In this document: in pieces, positions 1-6,636 of the stretch
Numbering within the stretch: the stretch's first letter is position 1
How the letters are laid out: each line of letters opens with the position of its first letter
Assembly: GCF_001984575.1 (NCBI RefSeq)
Contig: NZ_LZNS01000001.1
Coordinates: 6,812,729 to 6,876,728, forward strand
Direction: 5' to 3'
DNA: 64,000 bases
Source: Streptomyces sp. MP131-18
GTDB taxonomy: Bacteria; Actinomycetota; Actinomycetes; Streptomycetales; Streptomycetaceae
Notes under the pieces: generated by a model
Told to the model about the DNA's origin: nothing
The model's input: only the letters and a program-made list of their open reading frames with translations
Database searches by the model: none
Made by a program: the position numbers and the translations under genes

Positions 1-801
1 CGCCCCGTCGCCGAACGGCTGGCCCGTGTCGGCGCCCTGGACGCCTTCGGCGGCAATCGCCGCGACCTGCTGCTGCACCTCGCGGAACAGCACGCGCAGC
101 GGCGCACGGCCGGCCGGCCCGGCGGCCCCCAACTGCCGCTCGACGACGGCGAGGAGACGCCCCCCGCCGGGCTGCCCGACCTCGACGAGGACGAACGGCT
201 CGGCGCCGAACTCGGCGTGCTCGGCATGGAGACCACGCGGCACCTCCTGAGCGGCCACCACACCTTCCTCAAGGAGCTGGGCGTCCTGTCCGCCCGCCGC
301 CTGTGCGAGGCCGCGCACGGGGAAACGGTGCTGGTCGCCGGGGCCAAGGCCGCCACCCAGACGCCGGCCATCAGGTCCGGCAAGCGCATCATCTTCGTCA
401 CCCTCGACGACACCACGGGCCTGGTCGACCTGGCCTTCTTCGAGGACAGCCACCCCGCGTCCGCCCGCACGGTCTTCCACTCCTGGCTGCTGCTGGTGCG
501 CGGAACGGTCCAGCGGCGCGGTCCGCGGACGCTGAGCGTCGTCGGCCGGACCGCCTGGGACCTCGACGAGCTGGCCGGACTCCGCCGCACCGGCGGCCTC
601 GACGCGGTCGCCGCGCGGCTCGCCGCGGGCGGCGACGACGGCGCGGCGGCGGAGGACGCTACGGCGGACGCTACGGAGGGCCGCCGCATCGAGCTGGCCA
701 CCGGCTACTCCCTGCACCCCTGGGCCGACCTGCGGCCCGCCGGGGACTCCGCCAAGTACCCGCGCAAGCTGTGGCACGCGAGCCCGGGGAGCGCCGGATG
801 A
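1..801 (+). CDS. dnaE2: Error-prone DNA polymerase III alpha subunit (DnaE2), C-terminal part
   Basis: Only the last 266 residues are present; the frame is open from the first base, so the gene starts left of the window. The fragment holds the end of the polymerase/HhH region (VGALDAFGGNRRDLL), a linker rich in Asp/Glu, then the OB-fold region (TLDDTTGLVDLAFFED) and the typical DnaE2 end (GYSLHPWADLRP, KLWHASPGSAG). DnaE2 is the damage-inducible translesion replicase that works with ImuB in the actinobacterial mutasome. Its stop overlaps the start of the next gene (ATGA), so the two are translationally coupled. The family assignment is firm; nothing can be said about the catalytic palm, which lies outside the window. 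Confidence 0.93.
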   Translation, partial: RPVAERLARVGALDAFGGNRRDLLLHLAEQHAQRRTAGRPGGPQLPLDDGEETPPAGLPDLDEDERLGAELGVLGMETTRHLLSGHHTFLKELGVLSARRLCEAAHGETVLVAGAKAATQTPAIRSGKRIIFVTLDDTTGLVDLAFFEDSHPASARTVFHSWLLLVRGTVQRRGPRTLSVVGRTAWDLDELAGLRRTGGLDAVAARLAAGGDDGAAAEDATADATEGRRIELATGYSLHPWADLRPAGDSAKYPRKLWHASPGSAG

Positions 802-1781
802 CCCGGGTGCTCTACGTGCGGTTCATCGGCCGCTCCGCCGCCGAAGGGCATCCGGCACTGCTGCGGCTGCTCCACGGCATCACGCCCGTGGTACAGGCCG
901 TGCCGCCCGACGCGGCGTTCGCCGATGTCGGGGGCGCCCTGCGGTACTTCGGGCGCGATGCCGCAGGGCTCGCCGGCCTTGTCCGGGTGCGGGCGCTGGC
1001 GCTGCACGGCACGGACTGCGTCATCGGCGTCGCCGCCAACCCGCTGCTGGCCCGCATGGCGGCCGACGCGCACGGCGCCCCCGGCGTGGCCGAACTGCCC
1101 GACGCGGCGGACGCCGTGGCCGGTTTCCTGGCGGACCGGCCCGCCACCGCCCTCCACGGCGTCGGTGCCGCCACCGCCCGCACCCTCGCCTCCTACGGCC
1201 TTGACACCGTGGGCCGGATCGCCGCCGCGCCGCCCGCCACCCTCCAGCGCATCCTGGGCGCCGCCCGCGCCCGCCGCGTCCGCGCCCTCGCGCAGGGCAC
1301 CGACCCCACGCCCGTCACCCCGTCCGCCCCGGCCCGTTCGGCGTCGGCGGAGCACCGTTTCGGCCACGACGAACTGGACGCGGGGCTGCGGCGGCGCGCC
1401 CTGCTCACCCTCGCCGACGAGCTGGGCTACCGGCTGCGCGGTACCGGGCAGGCCGCCCGCGCCCTCACCCTGACCATCCACTACGCGGACCGGAGCACCA
1501 CCACCCGCAGCCGCACCCTCGCGGAGCCGACCGCGCACACCCAGGACCTGACCGGCGCGGCCTACGCACTGCACGACGCGCTCGGCCTCCAGCGCGCCCG
1601 GGTGCGCGCGGTCGCCCTGCGCGCGGAGGAGCTTGCGGACGCGGCACACACCACCCGTCAGCTCTCCCTGGACCCGACCGAGGAACGCCGCCACCGCGCG
1701 GAGGCGGCGGCGGACCGCGCCCGCAGACTCTTCGGCCCCAAGGCAGCCACCCCCGCGGGCCACCTGGACGACGCGGCGTGA
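798..1781 (+). CDS. Y-family polymerase-like protein (ImuB-like), catalytically degenerate
   Basis: A 327-aa protein coupled to dnaE2 by an ATGA overlap. It keeps the helix-hairpin-helix and little-finger regions of Y-family polymerases (LHGVGAATARTLASYGLDTVGRIA near 120-145; HRFGHDELDAGLRRRALLTLADELGYRLR near 195). The active site is eroded. The N-terminal block that should read like HVDMDAFFA is VLYVRFIGR, so the first metal-binding Asp is gone. The SxDEAFLDV motif is PPDAAFADV, so Asp38 remains but the neighbouring Glu is Ala39. Only about 30 residues separate the two blocks against about 95 in DinB. In mycobacteria ImuB is a non-catalytic clamp-binding adaptor for DnaE2, and the linkage suggests the same role. 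No clear beta-clamp motif was identified by eye. Confidence 0.85.
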   Translation: MTRVLYVRFIGRSAAEGHPALLRLLHGITPVVQAVPPDAAFADVGGALRYFGRDAAGLAGLVRVRALALHGTDCVIGVAANPLLARMAADAHGAPGVAELPDAADAVAGFLADRPATALHGVGAATARTLASYGLDTVGRIAAAPPATLQRILGAARARRVRALAQGTDPTPVTPSAPARSASAEHRFGHDELDAGLRRRALLTLADELGYRLRGTGQAARALTLTIHYADRSTTTRSRTLAEPTAHTQDLTGAAYALHDALGLQRARVRAVALRAEELADAAHTTRQLSLDPTEERRHRAEAAADRARRLFGPKAATPAGHLDDAA

Positions 1782-1989
1782 AGATCTGCTCGGTCAGTAC
1801 CTCGAACGTCCGATCCTGGCCGGGCTCGAAGCCGCCCTCGCCCTCGACCTCCTTACCCGGCGGAAGCGTCCGCGACATGTCGACATCGCGGGTTGATGGC
1901 TCAGCGGGCTCCCGGAACGATCGCCCCGGCGGGGAACGATGTCCTGAACCGGGCCCGTCCGCCCGTCGTGGGCAATCACCACTTTCTCC

Positions 1990-2035
1990 TGACTGCATAA
2001 TGACTGCGTTGACGCTAGAATGCAGTCATGACTGC
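1990..2035 (+). promoter_or_regulatory. vapBC promoter/operator with TGACTGC repeats; probable leaderless start
   Basis: TGACTGC occurs three times in direct orientation (1990, 2001, 2029). TGCAGTCA at 2021-2028 is the exact inverse of TGACTGCA at 1990-1997. TAGAAT at 2016-2021 is a good -10 and lies 6 nt before the ATG at 2028, so the transcript probably begins at the start codon. The repeats flank and overlap the -10 and the start codon, as expected for an operator bound by the antitoxin or toxin-antitoxin complex. Autoregulation is inferred from the family. Confidence 0.65.
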
Positions 2036-2258
2036 CTTCACCATCAGGGAAGTGCCTGACGACATCGCCTCCCGCCTGAAGATCCGCGCCGCTGAAGCCG
2101 GCCAGTCCCTCCAGACCTACCTTCTTGCCCTCGTTACCCGGGAGGCAACTCAGCCCACTCTTGCCGAGATCGCGCAGCGTGCCGAGCAGTACGCGGTCAG
2201 TGAGGTCGACAACGATGATGTGCTCGCGCTCATCGACGAAGGACGAGCCGCACGTTGA
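2028..2258 (+). CDS. vapB: Antitoxin, ribbon-helix-helix (FitA/VapB type)
   Basis: A 76-aa protein beginning MTAFTIREVPDD, with the short beta-strand and two helices of the ribbon-helix-helix fold (REVPDDIASRLKIRAAEAGQ) in the first 40 residues. The acidic C-terminus (EVDNDDVLALIDEGRAAR) is the expected toxin-neutralising tail. It would bind the operator immediately upstream and cap the PIN-domain toxin encoded next. Its TGA overlaps the toxin's TTG start (TTGA), which couples their translation. The assignment rests on sequence pattern and gene pairing. Confidence 0.88.
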   Translation: MTAFTIREVPDDIASRLKIRAAEAGQSLQTYLLALVTREATQPTLAEIAQRAEQYAVSEVDNDDVLALIDEGRAAR

Positions 2259-2680
2259 TCGTCATTGACTGCTCAGCCATCACCATGTTTCTCACCGACA
2301 GCGGGGTCGTCGGCCAGCAGGTCCGCGCCCGCGTCGCCCAGGAAGACACTCTGCACGCGCCCCACCTCCTGGACACCGAAGTCGCATCCGCACTCCTCGG
2401 CATGGCGCGCGGCACAAGAAGCGGCCTTCCCAAGCTGCGGAAAGCTGTGCTGGACGAGCACATCAAGACGTACAGTGCCCTGCGCATCGACCGTCATGAG
2501 GCAATGCCCCTGTTGCCACGCGTCCGGGTCCTGCACGCCAGCCTGTCCGCCTACGGTGCCACCTATGTCGCCCTCGCCGAGACCCTCGGCGTCCCCTTCG
2601 TCACCACGGACGCCAGAATCAAGCGGGGCATCCAAAAGCCGCGATGCACGATCGAGGTCGTCGGCGTCGAGGAGACCTGA
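2255..2680 (+). CDS. vapC: PIN-domain toxin (VapC type) with one altered active-site residue
   Basis: A 141-aa PIN-domain protein starting at a TTG that overlaps the antitoxin stop. PIN ribonucleases use a quartet of acidic residues. Asp5 (MIVIDCSA), Glu42 (LDTEVASALL) and Asp119 (VTTDARI) are in place. The third site, normally Asp in a motif like SAYDAAYVALAE, reads SAYGATYVALAE, with Gly at 101 (codon ggt). VapC toxins cleave tRNA or rRNA, and loss of this residue could weaken metal binding. The protein is otherwise full length, so it may be an attenuated toxin rather than a recent pseudogene. Confidence 0.87.
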   Translation: MIVIDCSAITMFLTDSGVVGQQVRARVAQEDTLHAPHLLDTEVASALLGMARGTRSGLPKLRKAVLDEHIKTYSALRIDRHEAMPLLPRVRVLHASLSAYGATYVALAETLGVPFVTTDARIKRGIQKPRCTIEVVGVEET

Positions 2681-2924
2681 TCTGACTGCTCGCAGGATCG
2701 TGTCACCGTCCGCAGTGCAACGCCGTGCTGCCGTCAACGCGGGCCCGCGCAGGTCGAGGCAGTCGAGGTGAAGGCCCCGATCTTCGGCACGTCCGGCCAG
2801 CGCGGCGCCGTGCCGACGCGTGCCCGTCAGGACGGTTGATCACGGGTCAACAGCGATTCTCAGCGGTGGGCCGATCCGTCGCAGAAGCCGAGGTCTCAGC
2901 AGGTCAGCGTTCTGAAGGGTTCCG

Positions 2925-2955
2925 GAGCGCGAGTTCGATCCTCGTCGCCCGCTCC
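2925..2955 (+). pseudogene. tRNA 3'-half remnant (T-arm and acceptor strand; tRNA-Gly-like)
   Basis: A canonical T-arm is present: stem GCGAG (2929-2933), seven-base loop TTCGATC, stem CTCGT (2941-2945). It is followed by an acceptor 3' strand CGCCCGC, then T and CC. No matching 5' acceptor strand, D-arm or anticodon arm lies upstream at the right spacing, so this is not a working tRNA. From memory the sequence resembles the 3' end of Streptomyces tRNA-Gly. Such 3' ends are left behind by integrases that use tRNA genes as attachment sites. Confidence 0.5.
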
Positions 2956-2965
2956 GAACGGTCAA

Positions 2966-3000
2966 GGCCCAAGTCAGGGACATGCCTCCCAGGCTGGGCC
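2966..3000 (+). terminator. Hairpin after the tRNA remnant
   Basis: Two nested stems are visible: GGCCCA (2966-2971) pairs with TGGGCC (2995-3000), and GGGA (2977-2980) pairs with TCCC (2987-2990). Its place 11 nt after the tRNA-like 3' end suggests it is the original tRNA terminator carried along with the fragment. Confidence 0.45.
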
Positions 3001-3247
3001 GTTGTGCTGGCGGGTCTCCCGCTGTCACGCACGGTCTCTGCCTGCGTCGCCCTGCCCTGGATCGCCAGCGTTCGCCCGGACCTTGTGCCACTTCCCGACC
3101 CGCCGCTCCGGCAGTTCCTTCTGTCCGTCCAACCGACAGTCCTCTTCCCGACGTCTGCGCCACCGCCGATGAGCCATAGTCCGTAAGCGGTCACGGCTGC
3201 CGGCCTGGCAGGGCGCAGACCGCCCCGGCATATGGCTTCTGGGCTGG

Positions 3248-3484
3248 TCAGAGGCTGTGGTGGTGTCTGCGAAGGAGGCGGGGGTTGGTGCGGCGGGCGG
3301 CCCATAGGGTCGTGGTGCGGTTGATGACGAGTGATTCGCCGGAGCTGAAGACGAGGCGTTTGGCGCCGCCGCGCATCGCGGTCATGTCGGTGACGGTGAA
3401 GGTGTGGCCGCCGATCATGATTTGGTCGCCGCGGGCGATGGTGGCGGCGTCCACTTCGACGGATACCAGTACCCCGGCGTTCAC
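3248..3484 (-). CDS. Small conserved-type protein of unknown function (third gene of overlapping trio)
   Basis: A 78-aa protein read from a GTG that overlaps the previous gene's stop (GTGA). The body (VEVDAATIARGDQIMIGG, then FTVTDMTAMRGGAKRLVF) alternates short beta-strands with glycines, suggesting a small barrel-like domain, and ends in a basic tail with three adjacent His. I have seen similar small proteins in streptomycete accessory regions but cannot name a function. Coupling to two other small genes argues that it is real and not a chance frame. Confidence 0.55.
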   Translation of the reverse strand: MNAGVLVSVEVDAATIARGDQIMIGGHTFTVTDMTAMRGGAKRLVFSSGESLVINRTTTLWAARRTNPRLLRRHHHSL

Positions 3485-3681
3485 GATCGGGCCTCGCAGT
3501 TCGGGGTGCAGGCGCGCAGCGGGTGGCCGTTCACGGTGGCCAGGACGCGGGAACGTTCGCCGGGGCGGTGGCCGAGCCAGGTCCGGCACAGTACGCAGGC
3601 GGTTCCGGACCACTGCCGTGGCGTCAGGTCCCGTTCGAGGTCGAGGCCCATCAGCAGGACGGGCAGCGGCGCGTCAGGCAC
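3481..3681 (-). CDS. Small cysteine-containing protein (second gene of overlapping trio)
   Basis: A 66-aa protein starting at GTG and overlapping its upstream neighbour by several bases. Four cysteines, at about 29, 32, 58 and 62 (CVLC and CTPNC), could bind one zinc. The sequence QWSGTACVLCRTWLG resembles small Cys-rich proteins common in Streptomyces accessory DNA. The function is unknown. The overlaps at both ends suggest that the trio is translated together. Confidence 0.6.
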   Translation of the reverse strand: MPDAPLPVLLMGLDLERDLTPRQWSGTACVLCRTWLGHRPGERSRVLATVNGHPLRACTPNCEARS

Positions 3682-3841
3682 GGCTGCCTCCTCGGGCGGG
3701 GAGGATGTGGGCCAGTGCGTCGAGGAGCAGTGGCGGGTCGGTCAGGCAGGTGCCGGTGGGCCGGATCAGCCACTGTCTGTCACCGGGCGTGACATGCCGC
3801 GTTTGGCCCAATGGGCTCGGCGGGCCGGTCGGCCGCGCCAC
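3674..3841 (-). CDS. Small hypothetical protein (first gene of overlapping trio)
   Basis: A short frame of about 55 aa, best read from the GTG at 3841; a TTG further in is an alternative. The C-terminal part (GDRQWLIRPTGTCLTDPPLLLDALAHILPARGG) looks like ordinary protein sequence, and its stop overlaps the next small gene. A longer extension of the frame would run into the oppositely oriented phosphatase gene and is very Pro/Ala-rich, so it was not used. The function is unknown and the start uncertain. Confidence 0.42.
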   Translation of the reverse strand: MARPTGPPSPLGQTRHVTPGDRQWLIRPTGTCLTDPPLLLDALAHILPARGGSRA

Positions 3842-3921
3842 CCTGTGCGGGGTGATCAAGGCCGTTCCAGGAGCTACTGGAGCCGGGGCAGGACGGCCCA
3901 CAGCACGAAGGGGTACGGCCA

Positions 3922-5163
3922 ATGGCGCAGGGCGAACGGCGGCCCGGCAAGGGCGCGGTGGACCGGTCGGAAGGGTTCGGCGAGCGACTGCTGGGGGTGC
4001 TGCTGGACCGGGCGCATGAGATGCCGCCGCAGCTGATCGGGGCACTGATCGCGGAGGAGGTCGCCAGGATCGGCGGCCGGGATGTCTCGATCCTCCTGCA
4101 GGACTACGCCCAGCTGCTCCTGGTGCCGCTGTCGGGCCCGGGGCTGACGGTCGGCGACCCCGAGGACATCGGCGACTCCCACGCCGGCACGGCCTTTCTG
4201 CGCGAGTCCGCCGTCGAGGTGCCGGAGGCCGGCGGCGTCCGGATGTACCTGCCGTTGCTGGACGGCAGCGACCAGGTGGGAGTGATGGCCCTGACCCTGG
4301 ACACCGTCGACGACGACGACCGCCGCCTCCTGCGGAGGCTGGCCGGCCTGGTCGCCGACATGCTGGTCACCAAGAACAGTTACACCGACCAGTTCTTCAT
4401 GGCCCGCCGCCGCGGACCGATGAGCCTGGCCGCGGAGATCCAGTGGTCCCTGCTGCCGCCACTGGCCATGTCCGTGCCGCAGGTCGCGGTGGCCGGAATC
4501 CTCGAACCTGTCTACGACATCGCCGGTGACAGCTTCGACTACGCCTTGAACGACGACATCCTGCACGTGGCCATGGTCGACGCGATGGGCCACGCCCTGG
4601 ACGCCGCCACGATGGCGACCGTCGCTGTCGGCGCCTACCGGCATGCCCGGCGCGCCAGTATCGACCTGGCCGAGATCTACGCCTTCATGGACCGGGCCAT
4701 CGCCGAGCAGTTCGGGCCCGACCATTTCGTCACCGCGCAGATGATGCGTCTGGACATCACCACGGGCCACCTGCAGTGGGTCAACGCGGGCCACCCGGCA
4801 CCTTTGTTGATCCGCGACAACCGCGTCGTCCAACGCCTGACGGGCCCGACCACGCTGCCGGTCGGCTTCGGCGGTGAGCAACCACGGATCAGCGCCCAGA
4901 CCCTCCAGCGCGGCGACCGGGTGCTGTGCTTCACCGACGGCGTGATCGAGGAACACGAAGCCGGTGGTGTCGAGTTCGGCGAGGACCACTTCGTCCGCTG
5001 CGTCGACCGCATCGGCCAGTCCGAGGAAGGGGTGCGGGGGATGCTGCGTCGGCTCTCGCACGCCCTCAGGCAGGAACGGGGCGGCAGCACCAGCGATGAC
5101 GCAACCCTCTTCCTCATCGACTGGCGTGGAGGTGCCGCCGATCACCTGGCCGTCCTGGAGTGA
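3922..5163 (+). CDS. PP2C-type phosphatase with GAF-like sensor (RsbU/SpoIIE family)
   Basis: A 413-aa protein with an N-terminal sensor-like region (about 20-165, GAF-like) and a C-terminal SpoIIE/PP2C phosphatase domain (about 190-405). The metal-binding motifs are present: AGDSFDYAL, MVDAMGHALDAA, NAGHPAPLL, CFTDGVIEE and STSDDATLFLI. Such enzymes dephosphorylate anti-anti-sigma factors and so release stress or developmental sigma factors; Streptomyces encode dozens. The ATG is preceded by an AAGGGG ribosome-binding site. No partner kinase or anti-anti-sigma gene lies beside it, so the target is unknown. Confidence 0.9.
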   Translation: MAQGERRPGKGAVDRSEGFGERLLGVLLDRAHEMPPQLIGALIAEEVARIGGRDVSILLQDYAQLLLVPLSGPGLTVGDPEDIGDSHAGTAFLRESAVEVPEAGGVRMYLPLLDGSDQVGVMALTLDTVDDDDRRLLRRLAGLVADMLVTKNSYTDQFFMARRRGPMSLAAEIQWSLLPPLAMSVPQVAVAGILEPVYDIAGDSFDYALNDDILHVAMVDAMGHALDAATMATVAVGAYRHARRASIDLAEIYAFMDRAIAEQFGPDHFVTAQMMRLDITTGHLQWVNAGHPAPLLIRDNRVVQRLTGPTTLPVGFGGEQPRISAQTLQRGDRVLCFTDGVIEEHEAGGVEFGEDHFVRCVDRIGQSEEGVRGMLRRLSHALRQERGGSTSDDATLFLIDWRGGAADHLAVLE

Positions 5164-5723
5164 GCCGATAGCCACCATCGTTGATCCGATCGAGCCAGGC
5201 CGCCTGCCCGGCATCGGCCTTTCCGGTGATCGTCATGCCGGTCACCCTCCCAGCGGCGGGCGCCGACCGGCGCCAGCATCGAGTGCAAGGACTGGATACC
5301 GATCGACGCCGATCTTCGGTCCGGGAAGCGGCCAAAGCCGCTCGTCGGACCTCCTCATCGAGCCGGACTGCCGGGTGCGGCGATGACCGGCCCCGGGCAG
5401 CGCCCACTGCTCTTCCTCGGTGTCGACGGACCACTCATTCCTTTCGGCGCGGCGCCGCAGCAGTAACCGGCCTGTCAAACGAGTCGCGAACTACAGCAAA
5501 CCGGCACTCGGTTTGGTCGGGCCTGCGCACGTGGCCCGATGAAGCCGGCCTGCTCGTCCGCCGAGCGCGTCTGGCGAACGAGGGCCGGGTCGGTGGGGCC
5601 GGAGGCATCGATCTCGTCCTCTCCTTCATGCCGCGCGCGACGAGGATCAATGGCGAGTTCGGTGTCCGGCAGCCGGTCTCCGTGTGAAGCACAGTGCGAG
5701 CGGTCCGCGTTCTCCGCTCGGCC
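5164..5723. other. 560-base stretch without an intact gene
   Basis: Apart from a short HAD-like relic at 5383 I see no gene here. The open frames on both strands are short and Arg/Pro-rich and look like compositional artefacts. The decayed coding fragment suggests degenerating DNA rather than a regulatory region. Confidence 0.5.
5383..5466 (+). pseudogene. N-terminal relic of a HAD-type hydrolase
   Basis: The ATG at 5383 opens a frame reading PLLFLGVDGPLIPFGAAP and stops at TAA 5464-5466. Intact streptomycete HAD-like proteins begin with almost the same sequence but with LDVDGPLIPFG, where the first Asp is the nucleophile. Here that Asp is Gly, and the frame stops at residue 27. Downstream sequence in the same frame (SRELQQ) is only faintly family-like. 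This looks like a dead gene start; the family comparison is from memory. Confidence 0.5.
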
Positions 5724-6563
5724 TTACGGCTTGTGTGACACTGCCAGTTCGATGAGGTAACGCTTGGTCACCCGGCCGCCGTGCTGTTTGTCGATCAGGC
5801 TTGCGATGCATTTCAGCAGTCCGGTCCTGGCGGCTTCCGGGAGAGCCCGGTGGCCGGAGTAGGTGCGCAGCAGGTCCAGATACTCCGACGTCGTGTATGT
5901 GAGATCTTGTTCGTGGCGGCGGAAGACCGTGGGGCCGAACCGGCCGCTCAGTGCGACCTCGTGCGCATGGTCCGAGCCGTCGATGTCGGCGGCCGCGGGG
6001 AGCCGCAGCCCGGGCGGTGTGTCCGGATCGAAGCGCTCGTAGCAGCGCTGGACCTCGACGAAGAACTCCTCGGTGCCGCCCCTCACATGCTGCGTTCGCA
6101 CCACGGCGAGCGCCCCGCCCGGGCGCAGTGCCTCGGCGGCCTTCGCCATCCGCACGGCCGGGTCGATCCAGTGGAACGCGGTGGCCGCGACGACCACGTC
6201 GAACGGTTCCTCCGGCAGCGGCCAGCTCTCGAAGTCCGCCGTCACCACCTCCACCGCCGCGGCCCCGGCCAGATTGCGGCGGGCGACGGCGGCCATGTGC
6301 GGGCCCGCCTCGACGGCCGTGATCCGGCAGCCGAGCCGGGCGAGAGGCACGGTCGCCTGGCCGGTGCCGCAGCCCACCTCCAGTACGTGGCCGCCGGGGC
6401 GGGCGCCCGCGAGTTCCGCGAGGTCGTCGTACAGGCCCGGCGGGTATCCGGGCCTGGCCCGGTCGTACAGCTCCGCGTCCTCGTCGAAAGTCCGGCGCAG
6501 GCCCTCCCGCCGGGATTCCTCGGGCCGGTCGTCGCGCTTCGCGTGCGTCATGTCGTCGGGCAT
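5724..6563 (-). CDS. Class I SAM-dependent methyltransferase
   Basis: A 279-aa protein (MPDDMTHAKRDD start) with motif I VLEVGCGTGQAT near residue 75, acidic post-I AVEAGPHM, and motif IV FDVVVAATAFHWIDP, the pattern of the UbiE/TehB-like small-molecule methyltransferases. The substrate is unknown. A TAGGCT -10-like hexamer lies 7 nt before the ATG at 6563, supporting this start as a leaderless transcript; an in-frame ATG at 6551 is the alternative. A 17-bp palindrome covers the -10. It diverges from the gene at 6637. Confidence 0.85.
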   Translation of the reverse strand: MPDDMTHAKRDDRPEESRREGLRRTFDEDAELYDRARPGYPPGLYDDLAELAGARPGGHVLEVGCGTGQATVPLARLGCRITAVEAGPHMAAVARRNLAGAAAVEVVTADFESWPLPEEPFDVVVAATAFHWIDPAVRMAKAAEALRPGGALAVVRTQHVRGGTEEFFVEVQRCYERFDPDTPPGLRLPAAADIDGSDHAHEVALSGRFGPTVFRRHEQDLTYTTSEYLDLLRTYSGHRALPEAARTGLLKCIASLIDKQHGGRVTKRYLIELAVSHKP

Positions 6564-6568
6564 GTGGA

Positions 6569-6585
6569 GCAGCCTAGAAGGCTGC
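6569..6585. promoter_or_regulatory. 17-bp palindrome over the methyltransferase promoter
   Basis: GCAGCCTAGAAGGCTGC has perfect 7-bp arms around AGA and overlaps the -10-like TAGGCT (minus strand, 6576-6571). It lies between two divergent genes. It could be a repressor site; no regulator gene is adjacent. Confidence 0.45.
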
Positions 6586-6636
6586 CTTAGCGTGGTCCCG
6601 GCTCGTCCGACCGAGGCGGCCGGGCAGGGGGACGAC

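Larger units (their letters stand above)
2681..3247. other. Gene-poor stretch after vapC
   Basis: No convincing gene was seen in these 567 bases; the open frames have no recognisable motifs and mixed composition. The only structured elements are a tRNA-like 3' half and a hairpin directly after it. Together with the toxin-antitoxin pair on one side and three small accessory-type genes on the other, it looks like the scar of a past integration. Confidence 0.5.

Noticed and set aside
2862-2956. A complete class II tRNA ending at the T-arm remnant
   Set aside because: Only four of seven acceptor pairs form and no D-arm or anticodon stem can be drawn; kept as a 3' fragment only.
2725-3186. Possible 153-codon gene downstream of vapC
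   Set aside because: No recognisable domain, it reads through the tRNA remnant and hairpin, and codon bias is poor.
3874-5214. Leftward 446-codon frame opposite the SpoIIE-type phosphatase
   Set aside because: Low-complexity antisense translation, while the plus strand shows all phosphatase motifs.
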